Notes under the pieces: model-generated
Seen by the model: only the letters and a program-made list of their open reading frames with translations
What the model was told of the DNA's origin: nothing
Databases searched by the model: none
In this document: in pieces, positions 23,732-34,162 of the stretch
How positions within the stretch are numbered: position 1 is the first letter of the stretch
Layout: every line of letters begins with the position of its first letter
Position numbers and translations under genes: made by a program
NCBI GenBank assembly: GCA_037102815.1
Contig: BTPP01000002.1
Span: forward strand, 5,890,001-5,954,000
Source: Neurospora intermedia
Lineage: Eukaryota > Ascomycota > Sordariomycetes > Sordariales > Sordariaceae
DNA length: 64,000 bases
Reading direction: 5' to 3'

Positions 23732-25256
23732 ATGCAGTCTCTCCCTAAAAAAGCAAGCGTCAAGTCTAGCAACATGTTCAGATTCACGGCCATCAGGACT
23801 CAAATCGCGGGGTTGTCAGCAACAAAAGCCCGAGCGGTCCAAAGGTGAGGTGCATTCCAGATCTCGAGTCACTTCATCATCAATACATGGGTTGAAGAGA
23901 GGAACTGTCCTCCCTTCGAAGCAACATGGGACAATGGCAAGGGCTTAGAAGGCGACAGAAGCCTATTATTCGTTTCCCGTTATGCCTCTTTCCGTCCCCT
24001 CAAGGTCTTGAAGACTGGACGATATGCAGTAAAGCTTGAAACACCACACTAACCATGGCTTCCTATCGCACAGCTTCCCAAGAAAGCCAGGATCCGAAGC
24101 CTATATCCGAGATTTCTGGCCCCTTTCAGAGCAACAGAAGAAGATCTTTGCAAGAAATCCGCTCGGCCGTACTCTTGACAGTATTCGCGAGAAACTGCGC
24201 GACTCCAACGAAGCCGACGAGACGCATCGAGAATATATCGCAGACCTTATACAGGCGCTTTGCGGTTCTTCAGCGGGCTGTGAAATTCTCATTCCCGACG
24301 ATGGTATACTACGACTACTGTGCATGCGAATGGAAGTTCGCGACGGGAAGAAGACAGCAAATCTCGACCTATTTCGCCCTCTCGTCCGAGTTGTCGTTGA
24401 CAACAAGACCAACGACAAGGCCATTTGGGCTGCCGTCTTTCGCCTCCTCGACCCCCGCGCCACCATCTCACAAACGCCTGTCGATGTCAACTCGAGTTGG
24501 GGTATTCCACTCTTGCCGTCTTCGACAGACAAGGGCAAGACCCTATGGGAAGAGAAAATCAATGACTGCCTCATCAGCCCACCAGCCGGGCACGTCATCA
24601 GCAGGTTTCGTACAGTCAAGCAACTTCTTGAATCGATGCGAGATGCGATCAAGGCGCACCGATATCTCTACCTCGCCCGCAACCTTCTGCACCGCAATAT
24701 CTCCCCAAACAACATCATCATAACGAACCCCAAAATCACAAATGGCCTAAAGGGCATGCTGATCAATTTGGACATGGCGGCCAAGGTTCGAGAGGACGGC
24801 CAGAGCCCGAGCGGACAACCGACAACTGACACACTCCCGTTTATGGCAATTGAGGTATTGCGCAACATGGACCACACCTACCGTCACGACCTCGAATCGT
24901 TCTTCTACGTCTTGCTTTGGCTTTGCGCGCGCCAATCCTGGTCTAACGGATTTCTCAGCAAAGACGAGCCAACACCTGACAAGAGCTTTCTTGATCGATG
25001 GAGGAATGGCAAATTAGAGCATATTGCTTTGAACAAGAAACACGACATGTCATCCCAAAATATGCTTGAAGACCTGATGGATCAATTTCCAAAGTCGTTG
25101 GATCATGTGAAACAGCTTTGTTTCTGTATTAGGAAGATTCTTTTTGCCCCGTATGACCAAAAGGGAAGAATGTTATTGGGAACCCCGGAAGGAAATCCGG
25201 ATCAGCTCTATAGGCCTATTATAGAAGCTTATGATGAGGTCATTGATAAACTGTAG
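23732..25256 (+). CDS. FunK1 (fungal-type kinase) protein, probable pseudokinase
   Basis: Proposed exons 23732-23844 and 24074-25256 give 431 residues; the donor is GTGAGG, branch ACTAAC, acceptor CACAG, both phase 2. A single-exon reading from 24036 is possible but starts with an unlikely sequence and overlaps the branch point. The C-lobe is clearly FunK1: LLHRNISPNNIII, MLINLDMAAK, TLPFMAIEVL and YRHDLESFFYVLLWLCA. The family usually has HRD and D-L-D at the first two sites. Here the catalytic base is N246 and the metal-binding DFG-equivalent Asp is N269. I could not find a convincing glycine loop or ATP-binding lysine in the N-terminal half. FunK1 genes are expanded in mycelial fungi and their targets are mostly unknown. 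The gene runs tandem with the RNase H2C gene. Confidence 0.75.
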
Positions 25257-25688
25257 AGGTTGTACAGTAGTGAGGGGAAAGGCGATGGACAAGGTGGTTA
25301 ACTGTATCCTGGTTATTTAAGTTGTGAAGGGAAGGAGGAACTAAGTCTAGAAAGAAGGACAGTTCGATGGAAGTTCGGTGGATTTGGGTCACGGTGCTTG
25401 GTCAGGGACAGTCGTTGTAACATGGGACACAGTCAATTTAGTGGGCTCGATGTTGGTTGGCCATTTCAGGGCTCGGGTATCTCCTTGTTACTAAACGCAA
25501 GCAGTGATCCGTGCGCTCCCCTGCATTTGACCCTCGTCCGTCGCGTTTTCCACTTAAACATTCGCGTCTCATTCATCACCAGCCGTCAACTTTCACTTAC
25601 TCGACGAAAAAAACCACCTTACGAACTCCCCGAACTTTCAAAAACAACCCCATCTCAGCAGTAGGATCCAACAAAATACTCAGTCAAA
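25257..25688. other. Intergenic region, presumed promoter of the RNase H2C gene
   Basis: About 430 bp between two plus-strand genes. No strong motif was recognised. Confidence 0.5.
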
Positions 25689-26320
25689 ATGACCCAACAA
25701 CCCATCCTCGCTTTCACATCCTCCTCCAACTCCCCACCAAAAACCACACCCAACCTCCTCCCCTGCCGCATCCACCACTCCGGGTCCGTAGAACCTACCG
25801 ACTCGTTCTGGAATCCTCATCATGAACAAGGTAGGTACTCTCATTTCTACCTACTCCCAGTCTCACTCCCACTGTACCTGTATCTTACAGTGGTACCGTG
25901 ACCCCTCAAACTAACATCCTAAACCCCAAAGATGGTAATCTCAAAATAGCCTACTTCCGCGGCCGCAAACTCCACGGCAAGACCCTCCCTCTTCCTGAAG
26001 GCTACAAAGGTGTAATTGCTTCCAAGGTCCTCCACCCTTCTCAACAAACCCAGAACCAAAACCAGAAACCAAGGCTAGCGCACGAGATGTCCTTTGTCAT
26101 GGACAGTGAGCGGGAAGTGATAGATCTGGAAGCTGAAGCTGGGAGTGGGGGGCAAGAGCCGGAATTGCAAGTGGAAGTGGATGGGGCGATGGAAGTCCAG
26201 GCAGAGTTTGAAGAGGTGGTGGTTTGGGGACATGAGCATTTGGCGGATGCGGGCGGGGATGCGTATGTGAGGGGGGTGGAGGAGTGGGTTGGGTTTGCGG
26301 AACGGGTTCATTCTTTTTGA
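25689..26320 (+). CDS. rnh203: Ribonuclease H2 subunit C (Rnh203-like)
   Basis: Exons 25689-25830 and 25932-26320, 176 residues; the intron uses GTAGGT and AAAG. The RNase_H2_suC fold signatures are visible: the LLPCRIHHSGSVEPTDSFWN strand region, IAYFRGRKLHGKTLPLPEGY, and the C-terminal VWGHEHLADAGGDAYVRGVE with a final EEWVGFAERVHS helix. Subunit C is a non-catalytic partner that, with subunit B, supports the catalytic A subunit in removing single ribonucleotides and R-loops from DNA. Between the core strands lies an acidic low-complexity insert (about 26100-26200). Length is within the fungal range. Assignment is by pattern only. Confidence 0.85.
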
Positions 26321-26632
26321 GAAGTACCTCTAGGGAAAAATGAGAGGGGGGAACACAGATGGAAGAGGAGGGAGACACACAGAAGGAAAATGAGGGGGAA
26401 ATGGGGGAGAGAGGGAGGAGAGAAGATGTGGAAAAGTCAAAACGATACCCCAATTGGATGATTCCTATCAGACAATGATGCATACCATTCATTACTCTAC
26501 GTTACCCGTTCGTCATTACTATTCATATACTTTTTGTTGTTGCTAAACAAGCCTGCTGCTGCCGTCTAATGTGTCTTCCCATGCCTGTCCCCGTCCGTCT
26601 CCCATTCACCTCTACAAAAAAACACACTCCTG
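26321..26632. other. Short intergenic region between convergent genes
   Basis: About 310 bp between the RNase H2C stop and the Trs85 stop. It is purine-rich at first; nothing else was seen. Confidence 0.5.
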
Positions 26633-29350
26633 TTAACCAAACCCACCGTCCTTCCCATCTTTACTCTTATTCTCATCCCTCCCGCTCGTGCTTGCCAGCC
26701 TCGCTGGGATTAACGGCGGCAGCGGCGCTGCTGGCTCCAGATCCGCTGACGATAACACTCTGGATGTTCGGACAGCCATGCTTGCCTTTCGCGGTCGGGT
26801 TGGACTATGTCCGCTACTGGGCCCACTGGTGGGAGTCGCGTCTTCGAAGCCTTCTGGTTGTTCATCACCTCCTCGTGTTGTTTCCGGTGTTGGGGACTTG
26901 GAAGACGCGGTGGGTGTGGGTATTTGCGGTGGTCGTGATGGTAATTGTGATGACTGTCCGTTAAACCCGCTTTGCTCCACGTCCACGTCCACGTCCACTT
27001 CCGTCTGCGCGTTGTTGTGGTCGGTAGATGCTGTTTTCTGGTCGTCGGCCTTGGGTCGGATCGTGAGGTTGCTGCTTTCGTCGAACTGCAATCCCAGCCC
27101 CAACCCCTCTTCTCCTTCTCCTTCCCTATTACCACCGCCCTGAGAATGTCCCCCCTCAGCCTCCAATGCCTCGGCGTACTCCCTTGTCACCCTCAACCCC
27201 TCTCTAACTGCCTCGTTCAACCCCGCTAGACACTCGCTGGCTCCGTTAAAACCTTGTACTCCCCATTCACTTGGCAGCAGAGAGTACATCCTCCTCGCAT
27301 CCGCCAAACACTTTTGCGCCTGCAAGTACTTGCCCATGCTTACCCACGCCTGGGCGGCAAGCACGCTCCACATTGCTGACTTGCGTCTCCTGCTGCCCCA
27401 GAGCTGGGAACCGGTGCCTCGCTTAGAGGCATAGCAGACTGCGAGTCGTTCACGGAGCAAGGCGTCGCCGACGGGACCGAAGAGTCGCATTTCGAGGAGG
27501 CGCGTTCCCCAACGGACGGATTCATCTATCCCGATGCCGCCGCGTAGTCGGAGGAGCTCCAAAGAAAGGAGGGTGGACCGGACGGCTCCGTAAAGAGATG
27601 AGCAGCGCGTGTGGTAAGAATAGAGAGCCTGTTCGACCATGGGGTTGATGATTTCCACTCGGTTCTTGGAGGACATGGTCTGCGGCATGATGAGCAGAGA
27701 CAAGGCGGCCATTTCGTTGGCCGAGGCGTGGTATTTCCACGCTTTGTCGTTTTGGAAGTCGGTCCTCAGCAAGTCGTAGGTAGACATGGCCAGTTTCCAG
27801 TCGCGCAGCATAAAGGCAAAGTCGGCAAGCCGGCGCATAATGGCTTCGGGCGTGTCGGGGCGGTAGTAACCTAGGGTCTCGAAACCGTTGTTTGAACTGC
27901 TGGTGGAGCTGCGCGAGGAGGAAGAAGAGGAGCCAAAGACTGTAAAGCGTTTCGACAAGGACATGAAGCGCCCAGAGATACCGCGGCGCCGGGAAGCGAC
28001 TTGGTCATTCCATAGCGAGACGTTGCGCTCCATGGTTGGGATGATCGATTGGATGACCATTTCGCGGATAAAGGTGCGGATGGCGGTGGCATCGGACTCG
28101 AAGATGTATCGGTTGAACAGGTGCGGGTCGTCGTCGAAGGAGTCTTGGAGCTGTTCGGACCGTTCAATGTCGGCGAGCTCTTCGGAGGCGGACATCCAGT
28201 CGGAGCGAGGGAGCGGGATGCTGTCGTCGTCGGTCTCGGCGGCTTGGGAGGAGCGGATGCGGAGTAGGTGGCAGTGTAGGCCAAAGTGGCGCTTCATTTG
28301 GTCAAACAACTGCATGGACTTGGTAATGTCGCTGCGTTCTTCGTCGTGTACGAGCACATAGTAGCGCAAGAAGTCCCCATCGACCCACGGTGGTATTCGC
28401 TGCTCGGCGGGGGTAGTTTCGCTGTAGAGTTGCCTGAGGGCTTCGATGGGGGCGGGATGTCGCGAGCTGATGGCTATTACGCAGGCGACCGGGTGTGAGA
28501 AAGTTTCGTGGGAGGCCATGGGGATACCGGATAGTAGCCGTCGGAGGTAGAGTGCGTAGTAGGGCGATGTAGTGTCCGTGTCGAGACCTTGCCTTGTGGG
28601 CGTCGTCGGTGTTGCTGCCCCCATGCTTGCCTCTTCTGCGAAGCCCAAATGCTTCTCCACCACTTGTTCGACCTGTTGAACCAAGCTCGTCTTCTTCCTC
28701 GGCATGTTGTAGTGTGGTTGCCCGTTCGGTGGAGGTCCTCTTAGTGAGCGGGGATCTGGCAGCGTATCTGGATCCTCGACCGCTTCGCCAAACCGTGTGA
28801 ATCGGACTGAGAAGTCGTCCCACGCGCGCGAGGCCCCGTTGCTGTCGCGAATAGTCACCCTTCCCTGAACGCGCTCTCCGAATGGTCGGAGCAGCTCAAA
28901 CAGGCCTCCTTTGAAGCCCTTTTCCTTGACCAAATGTTCGACATCTTCCGAGTCGTGGATAGCAATGTGGGGGACGAAGCTCTTGAGGATCAGGTTGAGA
29001 GGATCGCCTGGGTTCTCGGCGGCCGCGGTGTCGAGGAGCGATTGCTTGAAGCCGCCGCTACCAAAGACGGAGCCGGTCAGGCTGCGGGCGGGGGACCCCA
29101 TGGGTGCTGGTGAGCCGGAGCGGGAGCCCGGTGGTGTGAGTGTCGACCTGAACAGGGAGGCCGCCGAGGGGTTCGTTCGGCGTTCGCGGACAGGCGTGGT
29201 CGGTTGGGCTTCGGGCTGGGAATGGGAGCGGGAGTCGAGGACCAGCGGCTGTCCCCGTTGCTTGGAGGGTAGGGGCTTCATGGTGGGGTTGGCCATGGGC
29301 AGCGACGCGAGGGGGTCGTTGGGGGGCGGCGCATTGTTGGCGGACTGCAT
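26633..29350 (-). CDS. trs85: TRAPPIII complex subunit Trs85/TRAPPC8
   Basis: Single exon, 905 residues. The N-terminal 100 residues are Ser/Pro-rich. The Trs85 domain follows: ILKSFVPHIAIHDSEDVEHL, YYALYLRRLLSGIPMASHET, HPVACVIAISSRHPAPIEAL, DFLRYYVLVHDEERSD and MKRHFGLHCHLLRI. Then come the helical-repeat block FIREMVIQSIIPTMER, RRLADFAFMLRDWKLAMSTY and the WGTRLLEMRLFGPVGDALL stretch. Trs85 directs the Rab GEF TRAPPIII to Ypt1/Rab1 for autophagy and early secretory traffic. The last 180 residues are low-complexity. The start at 29350 is the only ATG preceding the conserved region with a plausible leader. Yeast Trs85 is of similar or smaller size. Confidence 0.92.
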   Translation of the reverse strand: MQSANNAPPPNDPLASLPMANPTMKPLPSKQRGQPLVLDSRSHSQPEAQPTTPVRERRTNPSAASLFRSTLTPPGSRSGSPAPMGSPARSLTGSVFGSGGFKQSLLDTAAAENPGDPLNLILKSFVPHIAIHDSEDVEHLVKEKGFKGGLFELLRPFGERVQGRVTIRDSNGASRAWDDFSVRFTRFGEAVEDPDTLPDPRSLRGPPPNGQPHYNMPRKKTSLVQQVEQVVEKHLGFAEEASMGAATPTTPTRQGLDTDTTSPYYALYLRRLLSGIPMASHETFSHPVACVIAISSRHPAPIEALRQLYSETTPAEQRIPPWVDGDFLRYYVLVHDEERSDITKSMQLFDQMKRHFGLHCHLLRIRSSQAAETDDDSIPLPRSDWMSASEELADIERSEQLQDSFDDDPHLFNRYIFESDATAIRTFIREMVIQSIIPTMERNVSLWNDQVASRRRGISGRFMSLSKRFTVFGSSSSSSRSSTSSSNNGFETLGYYRPDTPEAIMRRLADFAFMLRDWKLAMSTYDLLRTDFQNDKAWKYHASANEMAALSLLIMPQTMSSKNRVEIINPMVEQALYSYHTRCSSLYGAVRSTLLSLELLRLRGGIGIDESVRWGTRLLEMRLFGPVGDALLRERLAVCYASKRGTGSQLWGSRRRKSAMWSVLAAQAWVSMGKYLQAQKCLADARRMYSLLPSEWGVQGFNGASECLAGLNEAVREGLRVTREYAEALEAEGGHSQGGGNREGEGEEGLGLGLQFDESSNLTIRPKADDQKTASTDHNNAQTEVDVDVDVEQSGFNGQSSQLPSRPPQIPTPTASSKSPTPETTRGGDEQPEGFEDATPTSGPSSGHSPTRPRKASMAVRTSRVLSSADLEPAAPLPPLIPARLASTSGRDENKSKDGKDGGFG

Positions 29351-31148
29351 GAAGGAGTGTGTGACTTCTCTGAATGGTGATATGTCGGGGTCGGCGTTGC
29401 TGTAAGGTAGTTGTAATTACGGAGGACGGTATGTTTCGACGGGCGGGCTGTTGTAACGGTGCAACTGAAATGCTGTGACGACGACAAAGTGTCGCTGTAA
29501 GCTACGTAAGTCCGTAGACTACTGTGGTGGACAAATACAAGTAGCAGTAGCTGGGAGTGGTAGAGGTACTATCCGTCGGGGGTCCGGCGTGGAGCCCGGT
29601 AGAGGTATCGGAGTAAGCAAGGTTACGGCGGCAGCAAGCGGGTGGCGGGACTTGTGACGGCTGGCGGAAGATGGACGGGGACGGGGACGGGGACGGGAAG
29701 GTGTGGAAACGACGGGAGGAACCTCAACAGTCAACAGTGAGATCAGTCGGCGCCGCGGCCCTGAAAGCGACGTTAATCTTCGGGGCTCCGCGTCCTCCGC
29801 CATCTGACTGACGTCTGGGTGGTCTGTGCTTCCACATGTGTTTTCCTATCCTCTTATGCCAGAACACTGTACACTAGGTAAGCTATCACGTGGAGCTTGG
29901 GATGACACCCAAGACGTCCTTCATCTGCGACTTTTCCTTTTTCATCTTTCCCCTGAACAAAGTAAACAATGGCAGCCCCACTCACGTTCAAGCATTATCC
30001 GATTTGCGGAATATGGACGGTGACGCCTGTTGACAACAAGATGCTTCCATGGCGACAATGACACGGACACTCACAGACGGCGGCTCATCATTAGCCATCT
30101 CGGCTGAATATTCCGGTTGGTTATGGTGGCCAGCCAGAGGTAACGTTGACTGCCATGTTGTTATGGCCTTCACGGCAAACCGAGTCAACACAAGAAGCGA
30201 CTCAGCTAATTGTAGACAACAACGGCTCGATCCGTCATGGTACAGTACCTGATCTCCGCCAGCCCCCATCACCGCAATGCTACCCCCGGCTGCAAGCCAA
30301 GAACACCCCAATATCAACCTCATCAATTTCCTTGAACATGACTGTCGAAAACGTTCCCCTCTTTGGTATATGAAAATGTCCTCATCACTCTTCTTTTCTG
30401 CTGATTAAATACTACCCTCTTCTCGCTTCATATACTATGTAGACCCTCACGTCTCTGGAGGCTAAACACGTCAACTCGGATCTCACCTCCATTCGGGTGC
30501 TCATGTATCTTTCCGCTCACCGGGCCTTGCATCGGACCTCATCCTTCACCAGCCTCGTCGCCAACCGACCGAAGCTAGAAAACGCGCTCCGGGTCCAACA
30601 TGCTTCTGAAGCCGAGTGGCTTGAACTTCGGGCTCGATTCCACCTCGCTATCGGTATCACGAATGAACACAACATCTAGGTCTCAAGTTGAGACTTGCAG
30701 GTGCAGGAAGGGCTGTTCAGCTCATCTACTACCTTATTGTTACATAGCATACACGAGCCTGCCAGTTCCTGGCTAACCGTACCTAAGGCAGTAGTGCCAC
30801 ATGAACCGCGGAACACTGCATCGTGGGATTTTATCCCCTTTTCTTTCACCTTAGTCTCCGCACTCCATTTACCCAACCTCGGGTGTTGGTGCGTAATCCC
30901 ATATGGGTATTCTTCTCTTAGCAATATCTCATACCACGGTCACGGAAGCCATGGCAACTCGAGTTACACGCGCCCCAGTCGGTTAATATTGCATCCTCGT
31001 GGTTGATCACCCCTGGAAAGGACCGACCGGCCCATGTTCTCATGCTTCTCGACCATCAGATCCGAAAACACATATAACTCACTGCACGAAGTCATGGCCT
31101 ATGTCGCCAGAATAGATTGTAGCACCAATCTTCCGGGAATCAACTGCC
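29351..31148. other. Divergent intergenic region, possibly with a small unassigned ORF
   Basis: About 1.8 kb between trs85 and the deacetylase gene. It contains a GGGGAC-type microsatellite at about 29673-29698. An open segment at about 30443-30679 is described separately. No other feature was recognised. Confidence 0.5.
30443..30679 (+). CDS. Possible small exon or ORF, unassigned
   Basis: An open frame begins after a TAG acceptor-like site at 30440-30442 and ends at a TAG stop at 30677-30679, about 78 residues. It reads TLTSLEAKHVNSDLTSIRVL and continues with a helix-like, charged composition (ENALRVQHASEAEWLELRAR). An upstream ATG exon (MTVENVPLF at about 30337) has a good GTATAT donor but the wrong phase to join. 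I do not recognise a family, and it may be non-coding. Confidence 0.25.
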   Translation, partial: TLTSLEAKHVNSDLTSIRVLMYLSAHRALHRTSSFTSLVANRPKLENALRVQHASEAEWLELRARFHLAIGITNEHNI

Positions 31149-33655
31149 ATGTTGCTCGATCGTCGTCTTGCAACCGTGGTTTATGGTCTTTTGGCCGTCA
31201 CCGCGGTCACCGCTGCTTGCACCGACCTCCTCATCGACGACTTTTCCAAATGGGTTGAGGGAACAAACAATCTGAATTGGCCCAATGGAGGTCAGTCACT
31301 CTCACCTGCAAAAACAAAGCAAGGAAAATTGCAACTAACACAAACAGACGATGGATCCATGACCTCAATCGCTGCCGCTGCGGGCAAGGTTCAGTTTATT
31401 CCCAAAGACGGCGGATCGTACTTTTACGAATCCTTCTCATGCCAACAAGCCGTCACCCTCGGTTATGGCGGAATCCAGTTCACTCTTCAGGGGCCAGCAG
31501 GAGGGTCTGTTGCATTCGAGCTACAGACCTCTGCGAGTTGCAATGCCAGTGACACAGGCAATTACACTAGCTCCTATAATGTCATCAGCAGCTTGACGGG
31601 GAGCCAGCAGACCATTGACATGCCACTGCTGGGCTTTGACAACAATCCCAATTATGATGCCATCGTTGGGCTTGTCTGGTCCGAGTTCTCTCAGACTAAT
31701 GCCATCTGGTCCGTCGGCAACATCAAGCTGACTTGCGGAGCTGTGGCTGTTCCAACCACCACAGCTACCCCTACCACTCTACGTATATCTTTCCTACCCC
31801 TTATGTTAGGCTATCAACACTAATGACTTCAACAGCGTCTTCCACAACCCGTTCCGTAGTACCAACCTCCACCACCCGCTCCGTCATCACAACGGTCACC
31901 AGGTCATCCGCCAGTTCGACAGCTACTGCCTGCTCGAATTTGCTGATCGATGACTGGGAGTCACAATCCCGGCTGACCTTCCTGGGCTACAATGCCATGA
32001 ACCAAGCCTCGAGCGATGATGGCACCATGTCCTCCATCGTGGTCAGTAACCACCGCGTGCTGCTCACCCCCAAGAACCAAGAGTCGTACTTTTACAGTCA
32101 ATTCGGCTGCCTGAACACTAACGACAAGTACGGCGGCATCTCCTTCCGCATCCGCGCCGCACGTGGCACCACCTTTGCCGTACAAATGTCCTATTTCGCA
32201 GCCTGCGGCTCCAGCACCGGGCGCAAGACCATCTCCATGACATCCACGCAGCTCAAATGGACCTTTGACGGCACCGAGCGACTCTACTATTTTCCCTTTT
32301 CCGTCTTCACCGGCCTGGACACGACAAAGTTCGATATGATCTACTTTTCGTCCTTCAACGCCGCCGTGATTTTGGGGCCCATGTCCTTTTACTGCGGCAA
32401 CACCGCCTCCGAATACATCCTCCCTTCGCTTCCGCCGCCTGCCAACACGGGCGCGTCCCCGACCGTGCCGGCCCCTTCCTCCAAAGCCAAGCCCTTTGTC
32501 ATTGACACCTTCGCCAACAAGGACACCAACGATCTCGGCCAGTGGCACGGTGGCGACGACGGCATGACAGTCAACTTTGGCAAGAACTCCATCACCATCC
32601 GCACCAACGACTCTGACCTGGGCTGGAACACGCAGTTGGCAAGCACCTGCTTTGACATGACCCCTTATTCCACCGCCTACCTGCACGTCGCCTACAGTGG
32701 GAGCAACAAGTTCTCGATTGCCCTCCAACAACACAATGCCCACTGCGACGACTCCATCAAACCCTACCCGGAGACCTGGGACTCGCTCGAAGCCGCGCGC
32801 TACTCTTTCAACGGCGGGTCTGACATCTACATCCCCATCTCCCACTTCCACATTAACCTAACCCGCACCATCGGCTTCAACCTCCGCGGCTTTTTCTCTC
32901 CTTCCGAATCAACCGTCATCACCAAGATGGAAATCATCCCCTCCATCCCCTCCGGTATCTCCATCCCGCACAAACTCCCCTCTGGCACTCTCGTCTTCGC
33001 CTGCACGCGCCCCAACTCGTTCGCCTTCGCCATCGACGACGGCGACCCCAAACTCGCTCCCCGCGTCATGTCCATAGTCGAAGCCGCCCAAATCCCCGTA
33101 ACTTTTTTTACTGTCGGTTTACCTTTGTTAGACCCATCCACGAACCTATCCAAAATCTACCGCGACATGGCATCAAAGGGCCACCAGATCGCTTTACATT
33201 CGTATACCCATCCGAAAATGGAAGGACTTCCTACCATCAAGGACATAGATTGGGAGTACCAAAATGATATAGGGGCTGTGCGACAGACGTTTCCATCTAG
33301 CAAGATAAGTCCGTATTTTCGGCCGCCGTTTGGGACTGAGGGTGCGAGGATGCGGCAAAGGTTGGTGGAAAACTTGTATCCGGGAGGAGATGAGAAAAAG
33401 AAGAAGGCGTATATAGTGGGCTGGAGTGTCGATGTGGAGGATTGGTTGTGGGCGGAGAGCGAGACGCCCGAGAAACAGCTCGAGGCGTTCAAAAGAGACG
33501 TCAAAGCCGGGGGAAACTTGGTGGTGATGCATTATTTGTATGAGAGCACGGTGGGTTATTTGGAGGAGTTTATACGGCTTGCCAAGGCGAGTGGCAAGCG
33601 GTTGATGAGGGTTGATCAGTGCATGGAGGATCCGGAGGCGCCGCCTTTGACGTGA
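31149..33655 (+). CDS. Secreted polysaccharide deacetylase (NodB domain) with three N-terminal beta-sandwich-like repeats
   Basis: Exons 31149-31290, 31348-31782 and 31836-33655, 798 residues. Introns have GTCAGT/ACAG (57 nt, in frame without stops) and GTATAT/ACAG. A signal peptide covers about residues 1-22 (hydrophobic core VVYGLLAVTAVTA). Three related modules begin LLIDDFSKW, LLIDDWESQ and FVIDTFANKD, each with a DDG turn near its start (NGDDGSM, SSDDGTM, GGDDGMT) and conserved Cys. A Ser/Thr-rich linker separates the first two. The catalytic NodB domain has AIDDG with D593 and D594, HSYTHP with H647 and H651, RPPFG with R688, GWSVDVEDW and VMHY. It therefore keeps the metal triad Asp-His-His. 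Likely substrate is chitin or another acetylated wall polysaccharide; the modules probably bind glycan. There is no GPI signal at the C-terminus. Confidence 0.9.
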
Positions 33656-34162
33656 TTGTGTAGAGATATTGGGTGAGTGGGGGGTAATGCTGAGTTGTAA
33701 GGGAGGGGAGGTGGGTTCCTTGTTTCCTTATGACTGAAGTGTTTGTTTCCTAGCGTAGAGTAAGGTACCTACTTTGATGACATTGGTTGGCATGTCAATG
33801 TTTGGTACGGATTGAATCAAATGTGTGTAAAAAGTTCATTGTTCATACACTAGGGTAACTATAAGCTATACTCCGGTTTTCCTGACCTAGTAATCTAGGT
33901 AATGACCTTATGAATGCCATGATACAGACCCAGTCCTAACCTAACATATATGCAAAGAGCCGTCATCCAACCATCCATAATGAACATGAACCAATTCTCA
34001 GCCTAGAAAAATAACCTTTCGTTTCCTTTCCGAAACTGCAGCCTCCTCATCCGGAAGTTAACACTGCTGGTATAAAAGCCCATATCCCAACTCCAACACT
34101 GAAAATGTGCAAAAGAATAAGTAATCAATACAACCCTTCCCCTTTGTCATACTCCATTAACA
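33656..34162. other. Intergenic region between convergent genes
   Basis: About 500 bp between the deacetylase stop and the INCENP stop. It is somewhat AT-richer than the flanks; no RNA gene or repeat was seen. Confidence 0.55.

Noticed and set aside
31961-32851. 296-codon open frame on the minus strand
   Set aside because: Lies antisense to the well-supported deacetylase exon 3; composition reflects the GC-rich codon use of the real gene.
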